Assembly: GCA_035457345.1 (NCBI GenBank)
Contig: DATIBT010000026.1
Span: forward strand, 1-5,481
Direction of reading: 5' to 3'
Origin: DASTDY01 sp035457345
Lineage (GTDB): Bacteria; Patescibacteriota; Saccharimonadia; Saccharimonadales; EFPC-124
DNA length: 5,481 bases
Shown here: positions 1 through 4,759 of the stretch, piece by piece
How positions within the stretch are numbered: position 1 is the first letter of the stretch
Layout: every line of letters begins with the position of its first letter
Made by a program: the position numbers and the translations under genes
The notes under the pieces: generated by a model
Seen by the model: only the letters and a program-made list of their open reading frames with translations
Databases searched by the model: none
Told to the model about the DNA's origin: nothing

Positions 1-714
1 GAGGCGCTGGTGGCGGGCGGCGGCACGTTCTGGCACGGAGCCAATCACAGCTTCGCTCGTATCGGCAGCAATGGCGGCGGCAATTTCAAGTGCCGAGGCA
101 CTGCGGTGCTGAGGTGGCAAATAGTGCCCCGCATTAGGCGCATAATCCACGCTCATCTCAGGAGTTGCTAGCTCTGGCGGTGTAACAGGTTCGGTGGTCA
201 ATGGTGTAATACCCCGCTCAGCGGCATACGCTTCAATAGGAGCAATTAAGGCCTCCATAGCAGCGCGTACCTGCTCATCTGCTTCGACCAACGGCTGTGT
301 ATCGGTCAGCTTGGCAACTCGTTCTTGTTGGTCAGCGGCCGCTACATCTGCCTTGACCTTTCGCACCAAACGTAATACACCCCTTCCCATCTCTTGGGCG
401 CGTTCCATAATAGAAGGTTCAATGGATTGTTCCAGGGTGGCCGACCGAGCTAACTGCCAGTCCCCGCGCTGCGGGCGCGCCTCCTCAGACGACACAGGGG
501 TTTCCGATAGGCCGGTCTCCCCCCGGAACAGGCCTATAATTGACGCGCCAAATTTCCGGTGCGTTTGCGTCTCGGCAGCACGGTCACTTGGCGGCACCGA
601 TTCCGATTCAACCCTTTTAAACACGTCGAAAATATTCCACCGCGCCTTCTTTTTAGGCGCTTCAGGGTTGGTGGGCGGTGTAAGCTCCACTACCGGTGGC
701 AAATTGTGTTCCAT
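1..714 (-). CDS. Unrecognised soluble protein, N-terminal 238 codons (runs off left edge)
   Basis: The minus strand is open without a stop from ATG 714 down to base 1, so the C terminus lies outside the window. I do not recognise the family. The protein starts MEHNLPPVVELTPP. Its first ~90 residues are rich in Pro, Ser, Thr and charged residues (APKKKARWNIFDVFKR near residues 20-35) and look disordered. From about residue 95 to 165 it becomes Ala/Glu/Arg-rich and probably helical (MERAQEMGRGVLRLVRKVK, then QQERVAKL and DEQVRAAMEALIAPIEAY). A second Pro/Thr-rich linker follows, and an Ala-rich stretch (ALEIAAAIAADTSEAVIG) precedes the window edge. I see no signal peptide or membrane segment. 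ATG 714 is chosen because an extended -10 promoter lies 11 bases upstream, leaving a leader of only about five bases. The plus-strand frame over this region is an antisense shadow. Confidence 0.72.
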   Translation of the reverse strand, partial: MEHNLPPVVELTPPTNPEAPKKKARWNIFDVFKRVESESVPPSDRAAETQTHRKFGASIIGLFRGETGLSETPVSSEEARPQRGDWQLARSATLEQSIEPSIMERAQEMGRGVLRLVRKVKADVAAADQQERVAKLTDTQPLVEADEQVRAAMEALIAPIEAYAAERGITPLTTEPVTPPELATPEMSVDYAPNAGHYLPPQHRSASALEIAAAIAADTSEAVIGSVPERAAARHQRL

Positions 715-725
715 AAACGTGCCCG

Positions 726-754
726 ACTATAGCACAACAGAGGTAGATAAACAA
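726..754 (-). promoter_or_regulatory. Extended -10 promoter for the leftward gene
   Basis: On the minus strand TTGTTT (754-749) is followed after 17 bases by TATAGT (731-726). TATAGT is preceded by TGC, giving the extended -10 form TGCTATAGT. The predicted transcription start is near 719, about five bases before ATG 714, so the mRNA has almost no 5' leader and no room for a Shine-Dalgarno site. Confidence 0.6.
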
Positions 755-769
755 GGGAATACCCAACTG

Positions 770-784
770 TGATATACTCCCCTC
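770..784 (+). promoter_or_regulatory. Extended -10 promoter, leaderless start for the gene at 785
   Basis: TGATATACT spans 770-778 (TG at 770-771, -10 hexamer TATACT at 773-778). Only six bases separate the hexamer from GTG 785, so transcription should begin at or next to the start codon. I see no good -35 element; the TG extension would compensate. The promoter is back-to-back with the leftward promoter at 726-754. Confidence 0.62.
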
Positions 785-1249
785 GTGCCGACACACGATC
801 CCCAATCACTCCTTGCTACGCAACTCAGCCAGCTGGAAATCACCCTCCAAGAGGCCACCGCAATTGACGCTAAAACACTTGCGATTGTCGCCACCGACAT
901 TACGCTCCTTATTTTCATGGCCCAAACACAACTCCATGTGGGCATTTGGTGGCTGACGTTCCTGATGTACCTGATGTTTTTCGTAGCGCTCGTGTTCGCG
1001 GCCATTGCTGTGTGGCCGCTCAATTATAAATACGTAGCACCCGGTATTAACTCGCAACAGCTACCAAGTTACCTGCAGATGAGCGAGCCCGCCCGCACTA
1101 TCCAGCTTATATCTACCGCAACCTACGGCACAGAAACCAACCTTGCGCTCAACGCAAAACGATGGCGGCTATGCCGGCTTTCTATCGTGTTTACGGTGCT
1201 GGGTTTGCTCGGCCTTTTGCTATACTATGTACGGGGAATCCTGACATGA
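785..1249 (+). CDS. Three-TM membrane protein, PycTM/2TM-effector-like
   Basis: This is a 154-residue protein starting at GTG. A soluble helix with Gln/Glu/Leu (about residues 7-25) leads into TDITLLIFMAQ (TM1, about 32-50), WWLTFLMYLMFFVALVFAA (TM2, about 54-77) and LSIVFTVLGLLGLLLYYV (TM3, about 132-149). Between TM2 and TM3 lies a cytosolic-looking helical stretch with N119 and K124 (NLALNAKRWRLCRL). The layout of a helix with IDAKT before TM1, a TM pair, then a soluble helix ending in an N...K pattern and a last TM resembles the PycTM-type membrane effectors of Pycsar and related nucleotide-signal defence systems. That is pattern memory only, not a search result. No cyclase is visible nearby, so a defence role is unproven. 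The GTG start is supported by the promoter six bases upstream. The TGA stop overlaps the next gene's ATG (ATGA), so the two are probably translated together. It could equally be an unrelated small membrane protein. Confidence 0.85.
   Translation: MPTHDPQSLLATQLSQLEITLQEATAIDAKTLAIVATDITLLIFMAQTQLHVGIWWLTFLMYLMFFVALVFAAIAVWPLNYKYVAPGINSQQLPSYLQMSEPARTIQLISTATYGTETNLALNAKRWRLCRLSIVFTVLGLLGLLLYYVRGILT
1218..1226 (+). promoter_or_regulatory. Possible internal extended -10 for the small gene at 1246
   Basis: TGCTATACT occurs inside the 3' end of the upstream membrane-protein gene and is identical to the nine bases upstream of the helicase (1410-1418). A transcript from here would start near 1233 and carry a leader of about 13 bases with a weak purine run (GGGGAA, 1233-1238) before ATG 1246. 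It also encodes part of a Leu/Tyr run, so it may be fortuitous. Confidence 0.3.
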
Positions 1250-1374
1250 ACAAGAACGGTAGCAAACCACAGCCAAAGAAAAATACAGCAGCTGCACCAA
1301 AGCGTGCAGTTAAAAAACCTGCTATAAACATTCCGCCGCCTGACGTTGGTTTCTACATCTACAAAGGGTTGTAA
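1246..1374 (+). CDS. Small Lys/Pro-rich protein, 42 residues, function unknown
   Basis: The start ATG 1246 overlaps the TGA stop of the membrane-protein gene in an ATGA arrangement, which favours this start over the in-frame ATGs at 1162 and 1171 deep inside that gene. The product begins MNKNGSKPQPKKNTAAAPKR and is strongly basic, with about ten Lys/Arg and many Ala/Pro, so it is probably disordered. It ends in a more hydrophobic, aromatic tail (PPPDVGFYIYKGL). I recognise no domain and see no TM segment. The basic composition could suit nucleic-acid, acidic-lipid or membrane-partner binding, but nothing in the sequence decides this. Close coupling suggests a partner or modulator of the upstream three-TM protein. 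A hairpin 11 bases after the stop probably closes this transcription unit. As a short low-complexity gene it might be spurious. Confidence 0.6.
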   Translation: MNKNGSKPQPKKNTAAAPKRAVKKPAINIPPPDVGFYIYKGL

Positions 1375-1385
1375 TTTACGCTTAT

Positions 1386-1409
1386 CGGGCTCGCAGCAAT
1401 GCGAGCCCG
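1386..1409 (+). terminator. Perfect hairpin with GCAA tetraloop between genes
   Basis: CGGGCTCGCA (1386-1395) and TGCGAGCCCG (1400-1409) form a perfect 10-bp stem closed by the GNRA-type loop GCAA (1396-1399). No T-tract follows on either strand, so it is not a classical intrinsic terminator. It lies right after the small gene and ends where the next extended -10 begins (TG at 1410), so an insulating or terminating role is likely but not shown. Confidence 0.5.
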
Positions 1410-1425
1410 TGCTATACTCGCGCCT
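1410..1425 (+). promoter_or_regulatory. Extended -10 promoter giving a leaderless helicase mRNA
   Basis: TGCTATACT spans 1410-1418 and is followed by seven bases, then GTG 1426. Transcription would begin at about the first base of GTG. The upstream in-frame ATG 1399 lies in the hairpin loop and before this promoter, so it cannot be used by this transcript. The -35 position is occupied by hairpin sequence and shows no consensus. Confidence 0.6.
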
Positions 1426-2958
1426 GTGAAGCAGTCGTTAGCATTAGAAATAATGTTGGAGGGGAAGAGCGTACTCCTCACTGGCCAGGCCGGTGCAGGT
1501 AAGACGTTCGTATTAAACGAGTTTATAAGACGCGCCAAAGCCGATGGCAAAACAGTAGCGGTGACCGCCACGACAGGACTCGCGGCAACGCACCTCGGCG
1601 GCAACACCATCCACGCCTGGAGCGGCATTGGCGTGTACGATGAACTACCAAAACAGTTCTGGCGCGATCTGCCAAAAGGCCGACGCGACACTATTCTGAG
1701 CACTGACGTCCTTGTTATAGATGAAATCTCCATGCTCCACGATTATCGCCTTGACATGGTAGACGAAGTCGCCCGTACAGTGCGTGGCAACAACCAACCA
1801 TTCGGCGGTTTGCAGATTATCTTGTGCGGCGATTTCTTCCAACTCCCGCCTGTCAACCGGCAAGATAGCCGCGAGGGTGGTTTTGTAGTGCACAGTAGTG
1901 CTTGGGAGCAGCTCGATCCAACTATTTGCTATCTAACAGAACAGCACCGCCAAGATGACGATAATTTTCTTGAAATCCTGACGGCAATCCGCGATGGCGA
2001 CGTCCGCCGCCGCCACGCAGAAGCCCTGCTTGGTCGCGTTGGCGCAGAGCTAACAGGCCCGGGCGAAGTGACTGAGCTGCATACTATGAACGTTGACGTT
2101 GACCGTATTAACGAACAAGCCCTACGCCAACTCGGTGGCACGGAATGCTCGTACACCATGCAAACCACCGGCTCCCAAAACTATGTCGACCAGCTCAAAC
2201 GGTCGTGCCTAGCCCCCGAGGAACTAGTACTCAAAAAAGGCGCGCTCGTTATGTGTATCAAAAATAGTGCAGATAAAAAATACGTGAACGGCAGCCTTGG
2301 TATTGTGCAAGATTTCGACGAAGACACGCATTACCCTATTGTTGCGCTGCGCAACGGTCGCACCGTCCTCATTGCCCCAGAGACATGGGAGTTGCGCGAC
2401 GGCACCAAAAAACGGGCAGGCATTAGCCAGCTGCCGCTGCGCCTTGCATGGGCAATTACCGTGCACAAAAGCCAGGGCATGACGCTGGACGCTGCACGTA
2501 TTGACCTGCGCAAAGCGTTTGTGGAGGGCATGGGATATGTGGCGCTCAGCCGCGTTAAACGCCTAGACGCTCTCAGTCTCATTGGTATAAACCGCATGGC
2601 ATTGCAGGTGAGCCGTGACGCGCTCGAAATTAATGAACTGCTCAAGGCACGTTCTAAACGAGATTATGAAACCTTCAAGCATCTAGAGGAACGTGCCAAA
2701 AAACGAGCAAAAGACGAAGCAGCCCAACCTAAAAAATCAGCGGCCAAGTCCGCCTGGGCCGACCGCTTAGCCGAGATGCGAAAAACGTACCCCAATGCAT
2801 TTAAGCCCTGGAAAAAGGCGGACGACGACCAGCTTCTTGCTCGGTTTAAAAACGGCGCCGGGCTTAAAGAGCTAAGCACGCTCTTGCAACGCCAGCCCGG
2901 CGGCATAGAAGCAAGGCTCAAAAAACATCTCGGTGAAAAAATAGAGATTAAACCGTAA
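1426..2958 (+). CDS. PIF1-like / RecD-family superfamily 1B DNA helicase
   Basis: This is a 510-residue ATP-dependent DNA helicase of the PIF1/Dda/RecD2 type (SF1B, 5'-3' by family). Motifs are all present and in order: Walker A GQAGAGKT (20-27), motif Ia VTATTGLAA with the PIF1-style TIHAWSGIG (46-69), Walker B DEIS (99-102), motif III GDFFQLPPV (135-143), motif IV LTEQHR (170-175), KKGALVMCIKN (270-280), NGSLGIV (288-294), motif V/VI VHKSQGMTLD (346-355) and YVALSRVKR (371-379). A Lys/Ala-rich linker (about 415-445) leads to a C-terminal domain at about 458-502 with PWKKADDDQLLARF...GAGLKELSTLLQRQPGGIEARL. This matches the W..eeD..L...G.s..eLa..l.R..gaI..RL pattern of SANT/Myb-like DNA-binding modules common at the ends of bacterial PIF1-like proteins. 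Likely roles are replication-fork restart, recombination or G4 unwinding. Start GTG 1426 is chosen because the promoter lies seven bases upstream. A longer frame from ATG 1399 would add nine residues (MRARAILAP) encoded by the hairpin and promoter themselves. The gene is intact, with TAA as its stop. Confidence 0.95.
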   Translation: MKQSLALEIMLEGKSVLLTGQAGAGKTFVLNEFIRRAKADGKTVAVTATTGLAATHLGGNTIHAWSGIGVYDELPKQFWRDLPKGRRDTILSTDVLVIDEISMLHDYRLDMVDEVARTVRGNNQPFGGLQIILCGDFFQLPPVNRQDSREGGFVVHSSAWEQLDPTICYLTEQHRQDDDNFLEILTAIRDGDVRRRHAEALLGRVGAELTGPGEVTELHTMNVDVDRINEQALRQLGGTECSYTMQTTGSQNYVDQLKRSCLAPEELVLKKGALVMCIKNSADKKYVNGSLGIVQDFDEDTHYPIVALRNGRTVLIAPETWELRDGTKKRAGISQLPLRLAWAITVHKSQGMTLDAARIDLRKAFVEGMGYVALSRVKRLDALSLIGINRMALQVSRDALEINELLKARSKRDYETFKHLEERAKKRAKDEAAQPKKSAAKSAWADRLAEMRKTYPNAFKPWKKADDDQLLARFKNGAGLKELSTLLQRQPGGIEARLKKHLGEKIEIKP

Positions 2959-2960
2959 AA

Positions 2961-2969
2961 TGATATAAT
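2961..2969 (+). promoter_or_regulatory. Extended -10 promoter for the GC-rich gene
   Basis: TGATATAAT holds a perfect -10 hexamer (2964-2969) with the TG extension. It begins two bases after the helicase TAA. Transcription should start near 2976, giving a leader of about 59 bases to ATG 3035, longer than for the other genes here. No clear -35 is visible. Confidence 0.6.
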
Positions 2970-3018
2970 CAGCAAGTCCTGAACAAAGTGTGGCGCAAAG
3001 GTGTCGCACCGAAGAACC

Positions 3019-3026
3019 AAGGAAGG
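3019..3026 (+). promoter_or_regulatory. Shine-Dalgarno site deciding start ATG 3035
   Basis: The purine run AAGGAAGG ends eight bases before ATG 3035. It favours this ATG over the in-frame GTG at 2990, which has no such site and would add 15 residues (MAQRCRTEEPRKVLG) with a different character. It is the clearest Shine-Dalgarno site in the window and contrasts with the leaderless genes upstream. Confidence 0.55.
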
Positions 3027-3034
3027 TTCTGGGC

Positions 3035-3736
3035 ATGACAACGAGTGTCCCTCCGAATGAAGCTGCCGTCGTGAAACCCAACCAAAACGACGTGGCAGCG
3101 ATGTTCATTGTCAACGAGCAGGCAACGATTCACCTCGACTCAAGAGTGGGCGTGCTGGCCGCCAAGCAAATCGTTGAGTACATCCTCACCAACATGAACC
3201 GCCGGTGTCACGAGGACATCACGGTGGGTGACGATCGTCCCATCTACCTCGAGAAGATCGAGGTGGGCGACGATCACCTGATCTTGAAGCTGCGACCCAG
3301 TGCCGACACCGGCCGCTTCACGCAGCCTCAGATCACTCACCTGCACGAGCTCGTTCCGGCGCGAGTGATCCGCACTGCCAGAATCGAGGTGACCGTCGAC
3401 CGCGACCCGAACCGCGTGCACATTGGCACCACTATCCAGCTCACCTACGTTGACAGTGACTGGTTCAAGATCACCGCCGCCGACATCAAGGAAAATGTGC
3501 CGGGGGTAGGTGGGGATCCGACGGTCCGAAACGATGAACATCAGATCGTGGTCGACATGATGCCGCCGTCGTTCAAGCAAGACGAGGTGGTGGCTTTCGT
3601 CGACACGCTCCTCGCCTACCTCAAAACAGGCCTCCTGAATCCCATCTACAAGGTGAAGGACAGGGACCCGAACGCACAACGCAGGCCCGAGTACCGGTGG
3701 CGTCCGCCCGCGTCGGCAGCTGCCGAAACGGCCTAA
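3035..3736 (+). CDS. Unrecognised 233-residue soluble protein with GC-rich codon use
   Basis: I do not recognise this family. The protein begins MTTSVPPNEAAVVKPNQNDV and has no signal peptide or TM segment. Visible blocks are AAMFIVNEQATIHLDSRVG (about 21-39), a helix AAKQIVEYILTNMNRRC, a strand-rich region (IYLEKIEV, DHLILKLRP), RVIRTARIEVTVDRD and VHIGTTIQLTYVDSDWF, an IVVDMMPPSFKQDEVVAFVD segment followed by a helix LLAYLKTGLL, and a Pro/Arg/Ala-rich tail. It looks like a mixed alpha/beta intracellular protein. Third codon positions are mostly G or C (CTC, GTC, CGC, GAC, ATC). A sampled 60-base stretch (3181-3240) is 60% GC against 48% at 4141-4200 in the downstream gene. It has its own promoter and is followed by a GC-rich hairpin, so it is probably monocistronic. 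The bias could mean transfer from a high-GC actinobacterial host or codon selection in a highly expressed gene. A 179-residue antisense frame (3140-3679) is best seen as a by-product of the GC-rich codons. Confidence 0.8.
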   Translation: MTTSVPPNEAAVVKPNQNDVAAMFIVNEQATIHLDSRVGVLAAKQIVEYILTNMNRRCHEDITVGDDRPIYLEKIEVGDDHLILKLRPSADTGRFTQPQITHLHELVPARVIRTARIEVTVDRDPNRVHIGTTIQLTYVDSDWFKITAADIKENVPGVGGDPTVRNDEHQIVVDMMPPSFKQDEVVAFVDTLLAYLKTGLLNPIYKVKDRDPNAQRRPEYRWRPPASAAAETA

Positions 3737-3750
3737 CCGTCGACAGGACA

Positions 3751-3799
3751 GCCCGTCCCGGGCGCCGAAGCAGCACGCTGCAAAGGCGCCCGGGCGGGC
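3751..3799 (+). terminator. Long GC-rich hairpin after the 233-residue gene
   Basis: GCCCGTCCCGGGCGCC (3751-3766) pairs with GGCGCCCGGGCGGGC (3785-3799) over 15 base pairs with a single bulged T at 3756. An inner stem, GCAG (3770-3773) with CTGC (3778-3781), closes on the loop CACG, separated from the outer stem by a gaa/aaa internal loop. It starts 14 bases after the TAA stop. No T-run follows on either strand, so it would be a U-less terminator or an RNA-stabilising 3' structure. Confidence 0.55.
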
Positions 3800-3867
3800 A
3801 TGACAAAAGCCTAAAATTTATGCTCCCTCTCCGGCAAAGACAGGTATGATGTACAACAAACTTACGC

Positions 3868-3873
3868 TATAAT
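3868..3873 (+). promoter_or_regulatory. Perfect -10 box upstream of the exported-protein cluster
   Basis: TATAAT at 3868-3873 is preceded by CGC, so it lacks the TG extension of the other promoters. ATG 3885 lies 11 bases downstream, the same spacing as between -10 and start in the leftward gene. No good -35 is visible. The interval 3800-3867 holds no gene and no other signal I can support. Confidence 0.5.
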
Positions 3874-3884
3874 CATAACCATTA

Positions 3885-3972
3885 ATGTCAGGGGGCAGAC
3901 ACGTTACGTAATCTGAAACATACCACTTGGCGCATACTTCATGCCGGTATTTGTGGCTTTTTTGTTCTTGCC
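3885..3972 (+). other. Signal-peptide reading upstream of the cluster's first gene; start unresolved or frame broken
   Basis: The frame of the downstream gene stays open back to a TAA at 3883-3885 and encodes a convincing export signal: basic LRNLKHTTWR, hydrophobic ILHAGICGFFVLALCG, then TSWAHGA as a likely signal-peptidase site. No ATG, GTG or TTG lies in this frame before TTG 3973, which falls at the end of the hydrophobic core and has no ribosome site. ATG 3885, correctly placed behind the -10 box, reads out of frame and stops at TAA 3909-3911 after eight codons. Removing one G from the run GGGGG (3891-3895) would join it as MSGADTLRNLKHTTWR and give a 284-residue protein. Alternatives are a rare start such as ACG 3901 five bases after AGGGGG, or CTG 3913. 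Confidence 0.6.
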
Positions 3973-4740
3973 TTGTGCGGTACAAGTTGGGCGCATGGTG
4001 CTGGTGCGGCTGCGATTGGCCAAAGCTTTGCCACTAAGGACCCCAGTGTAGCGCAAGGCGCTATTATGAGTCTCAAAAAAGATGAGCCGAACACTGTGCA
4101 GCTCGCTAATCGCGACCGCGCCGACCAATTAGTAGGCATTGTTGGCGCCGATCCCTTAATTGAGCTGACGGACAACAATAAGTCTGTACAGGTAGTGACA
4201 AGCGGTGTCACCGCAGCCCTTGTCAGCGATATAAACGGCGATGTTAAAACCGGCGATAAAATCACCGCCTCCCCCATAGAAGGTGTCGGCATGAAAGCCA
4301 CAACCAGCACCATGGTTGTCGGCATTGCTCAAGCCGATCTGGCGAGCGTTAAAACAAGCTCAAGGAGCGTCAAAGATACCACCGGCCAAAGTGTCGATGT
4401 AAAAGTCGGCACCATTCCGGTACAAGTGAACATTACGTTCTACGCCACAGCCGACGATACAGCTTCGTTCCTTCCGTCATTTTTACGTGACTTTGCCAGA
4501 GGAATAGCCGGCAAGGAAGTGTCACCTATTCGCGTACTCGTAGCCGCTACTATTCTATTACTGGCGTTCGTCAGTATTGCCGTATTGCTCTATGCGTCGG
4601 TGCGTTCAAGCATTATTTCGATCGGCCGCAACCCACTCTCAGAAGTCTCGGTACGCAAGGGGTTGTTACAGATCGGCGGTATTGGCGTCGCCATTTTACT
4701 GCTTACGTTTATTACGATATATTTAATCTTAACAACCTAA
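3973..4740 (+). CDS. Exported beta-rich protein with C-terminal two-TM hairpin (subunit c-like loop); minimum extent
   Basis: Coordinates mark the shortest frame with an accepted start (TTG, 255 residues). The true N terminus is almost certainly upstream, because the signal peptide is encoded at about 3904-3995. Numbered from TTG: the signal peptide ends near A7-A14. A polar beta-rich domain follows (about 15-160), with QLVGIVGADPLIEL, VVTSGVTAALVSDINGDVKT, a GDKITASP block (about 94-101), GVGMKATTSTMVVGIAQADL, and VGTIPVQVNITFYA. The GD.ltaS...GvgmKa....vvGia pattern recalls short beta modules in surface or fibre-like proteins of these bacteria. It ends with TM1 (188-209), a basic/polar loop (211-229, with SIGRNPLSEVSVRKG) and TM2 (232-253). 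The beta domain should face outside and the loop the cytoplasm if TM1 runs out-to-in. The loop and TM2 resemble ATP synthase subunit c (RNP, then K/R, then LxIG) but lack the membrane carboxylate. It precedes the coiled-coil gene by 19 bases. Exact function unknown. Confidence 0.82.
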   Translation: MCGTSWAHGAGAAAIGQSFATKDPSVAQGAIMSLKKDEPNTVQLANRDRADQLVGIVGADPLIELTDNNKSVQVVTSGVTAALVSDINGDVKTGDKITASPIEGVGMKATTSTMVVGIAQADLASVKTSSRSVKDTTGQSVDVKVGTIPVQVNITFYATADDTASFLPSFLRDFARGIAGKEVSPIRVLVAATILLLAFVSIAVLLYASVRSSIISIGRNPLSEVSVRKGLLQIGGIGVAILLLTFITIYLILTT

Positions 4741-4759
4741 GGGGTAGGGCAGTAAAAGC

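Noticed and set aside
194..772. Plus-strand open frame of 192 codons over the left end
   Set aside because: It lies antisense to the minus-strand gene from 714. Its product is Ser/Ala/Arg/Cys-rich with no coherent pattern and runs through the divergent promoter region. The minus frame is open for all 238 codons and has a promoter at its start.
1162..1245. N-terminal extension of the small gene from ATG 1162
   Set aside because: It would read through the TM3-coding part of the membrane-protein gene in another frame. ATG 1246 in the ATGA overlap is the better start.
1359..1733. Minus-strand frame opposite the helicase N terminus
   Set aside because: Shadow of the helicase: Ser/Arg/Pro-rich, no family pattern, and it spans the promoter and hairpin of the true gene.
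2990..3034. GTG 2990 as the start of the GC-rich gene
   Set aside because: Adds 15 residues rich in Arg/Glu/Cys without a ribosome site; ATG 3035 follows AAGGAAGG at eight bases. A leader of this length is compatible with the promoter at 2961-2969.
2331..3114. Overlapping minus-strand frames opposite the helicase C terminus (2331-2645, 2664-3041, 2872-3114)
   Set aside because: Antisense shadows of a helicase with all motifs intact; no start signals on the minus strand.
3140..3679. Antisense open frame of 179 codons within the GC-rich gene
   Set aside because: Its His/Val/Asp/Arg-rich composition is what GC-ending codons on the other strand give. The plus-strand gene has a promoter, a Shine-Dalgarno site and a downstream hairpin, while this frame has none visible.
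3973..3975. TTG 3973 as the true start of the exported protein
   Set aside because: It would cut off the basic and hydrophobic parts of the signal peptide and has no Shine-Dalgarno site or promoter at the right distance. Kept only as the minimum extent.
3939..4325. Minus-strand frames (3904-4128 and 3939-4325) opposite the exported protein
   Set aside because: They conflict with a plus-strand gene that shows a signal peptide, two TM segments and operon spacing; the antisense products show no pattern.
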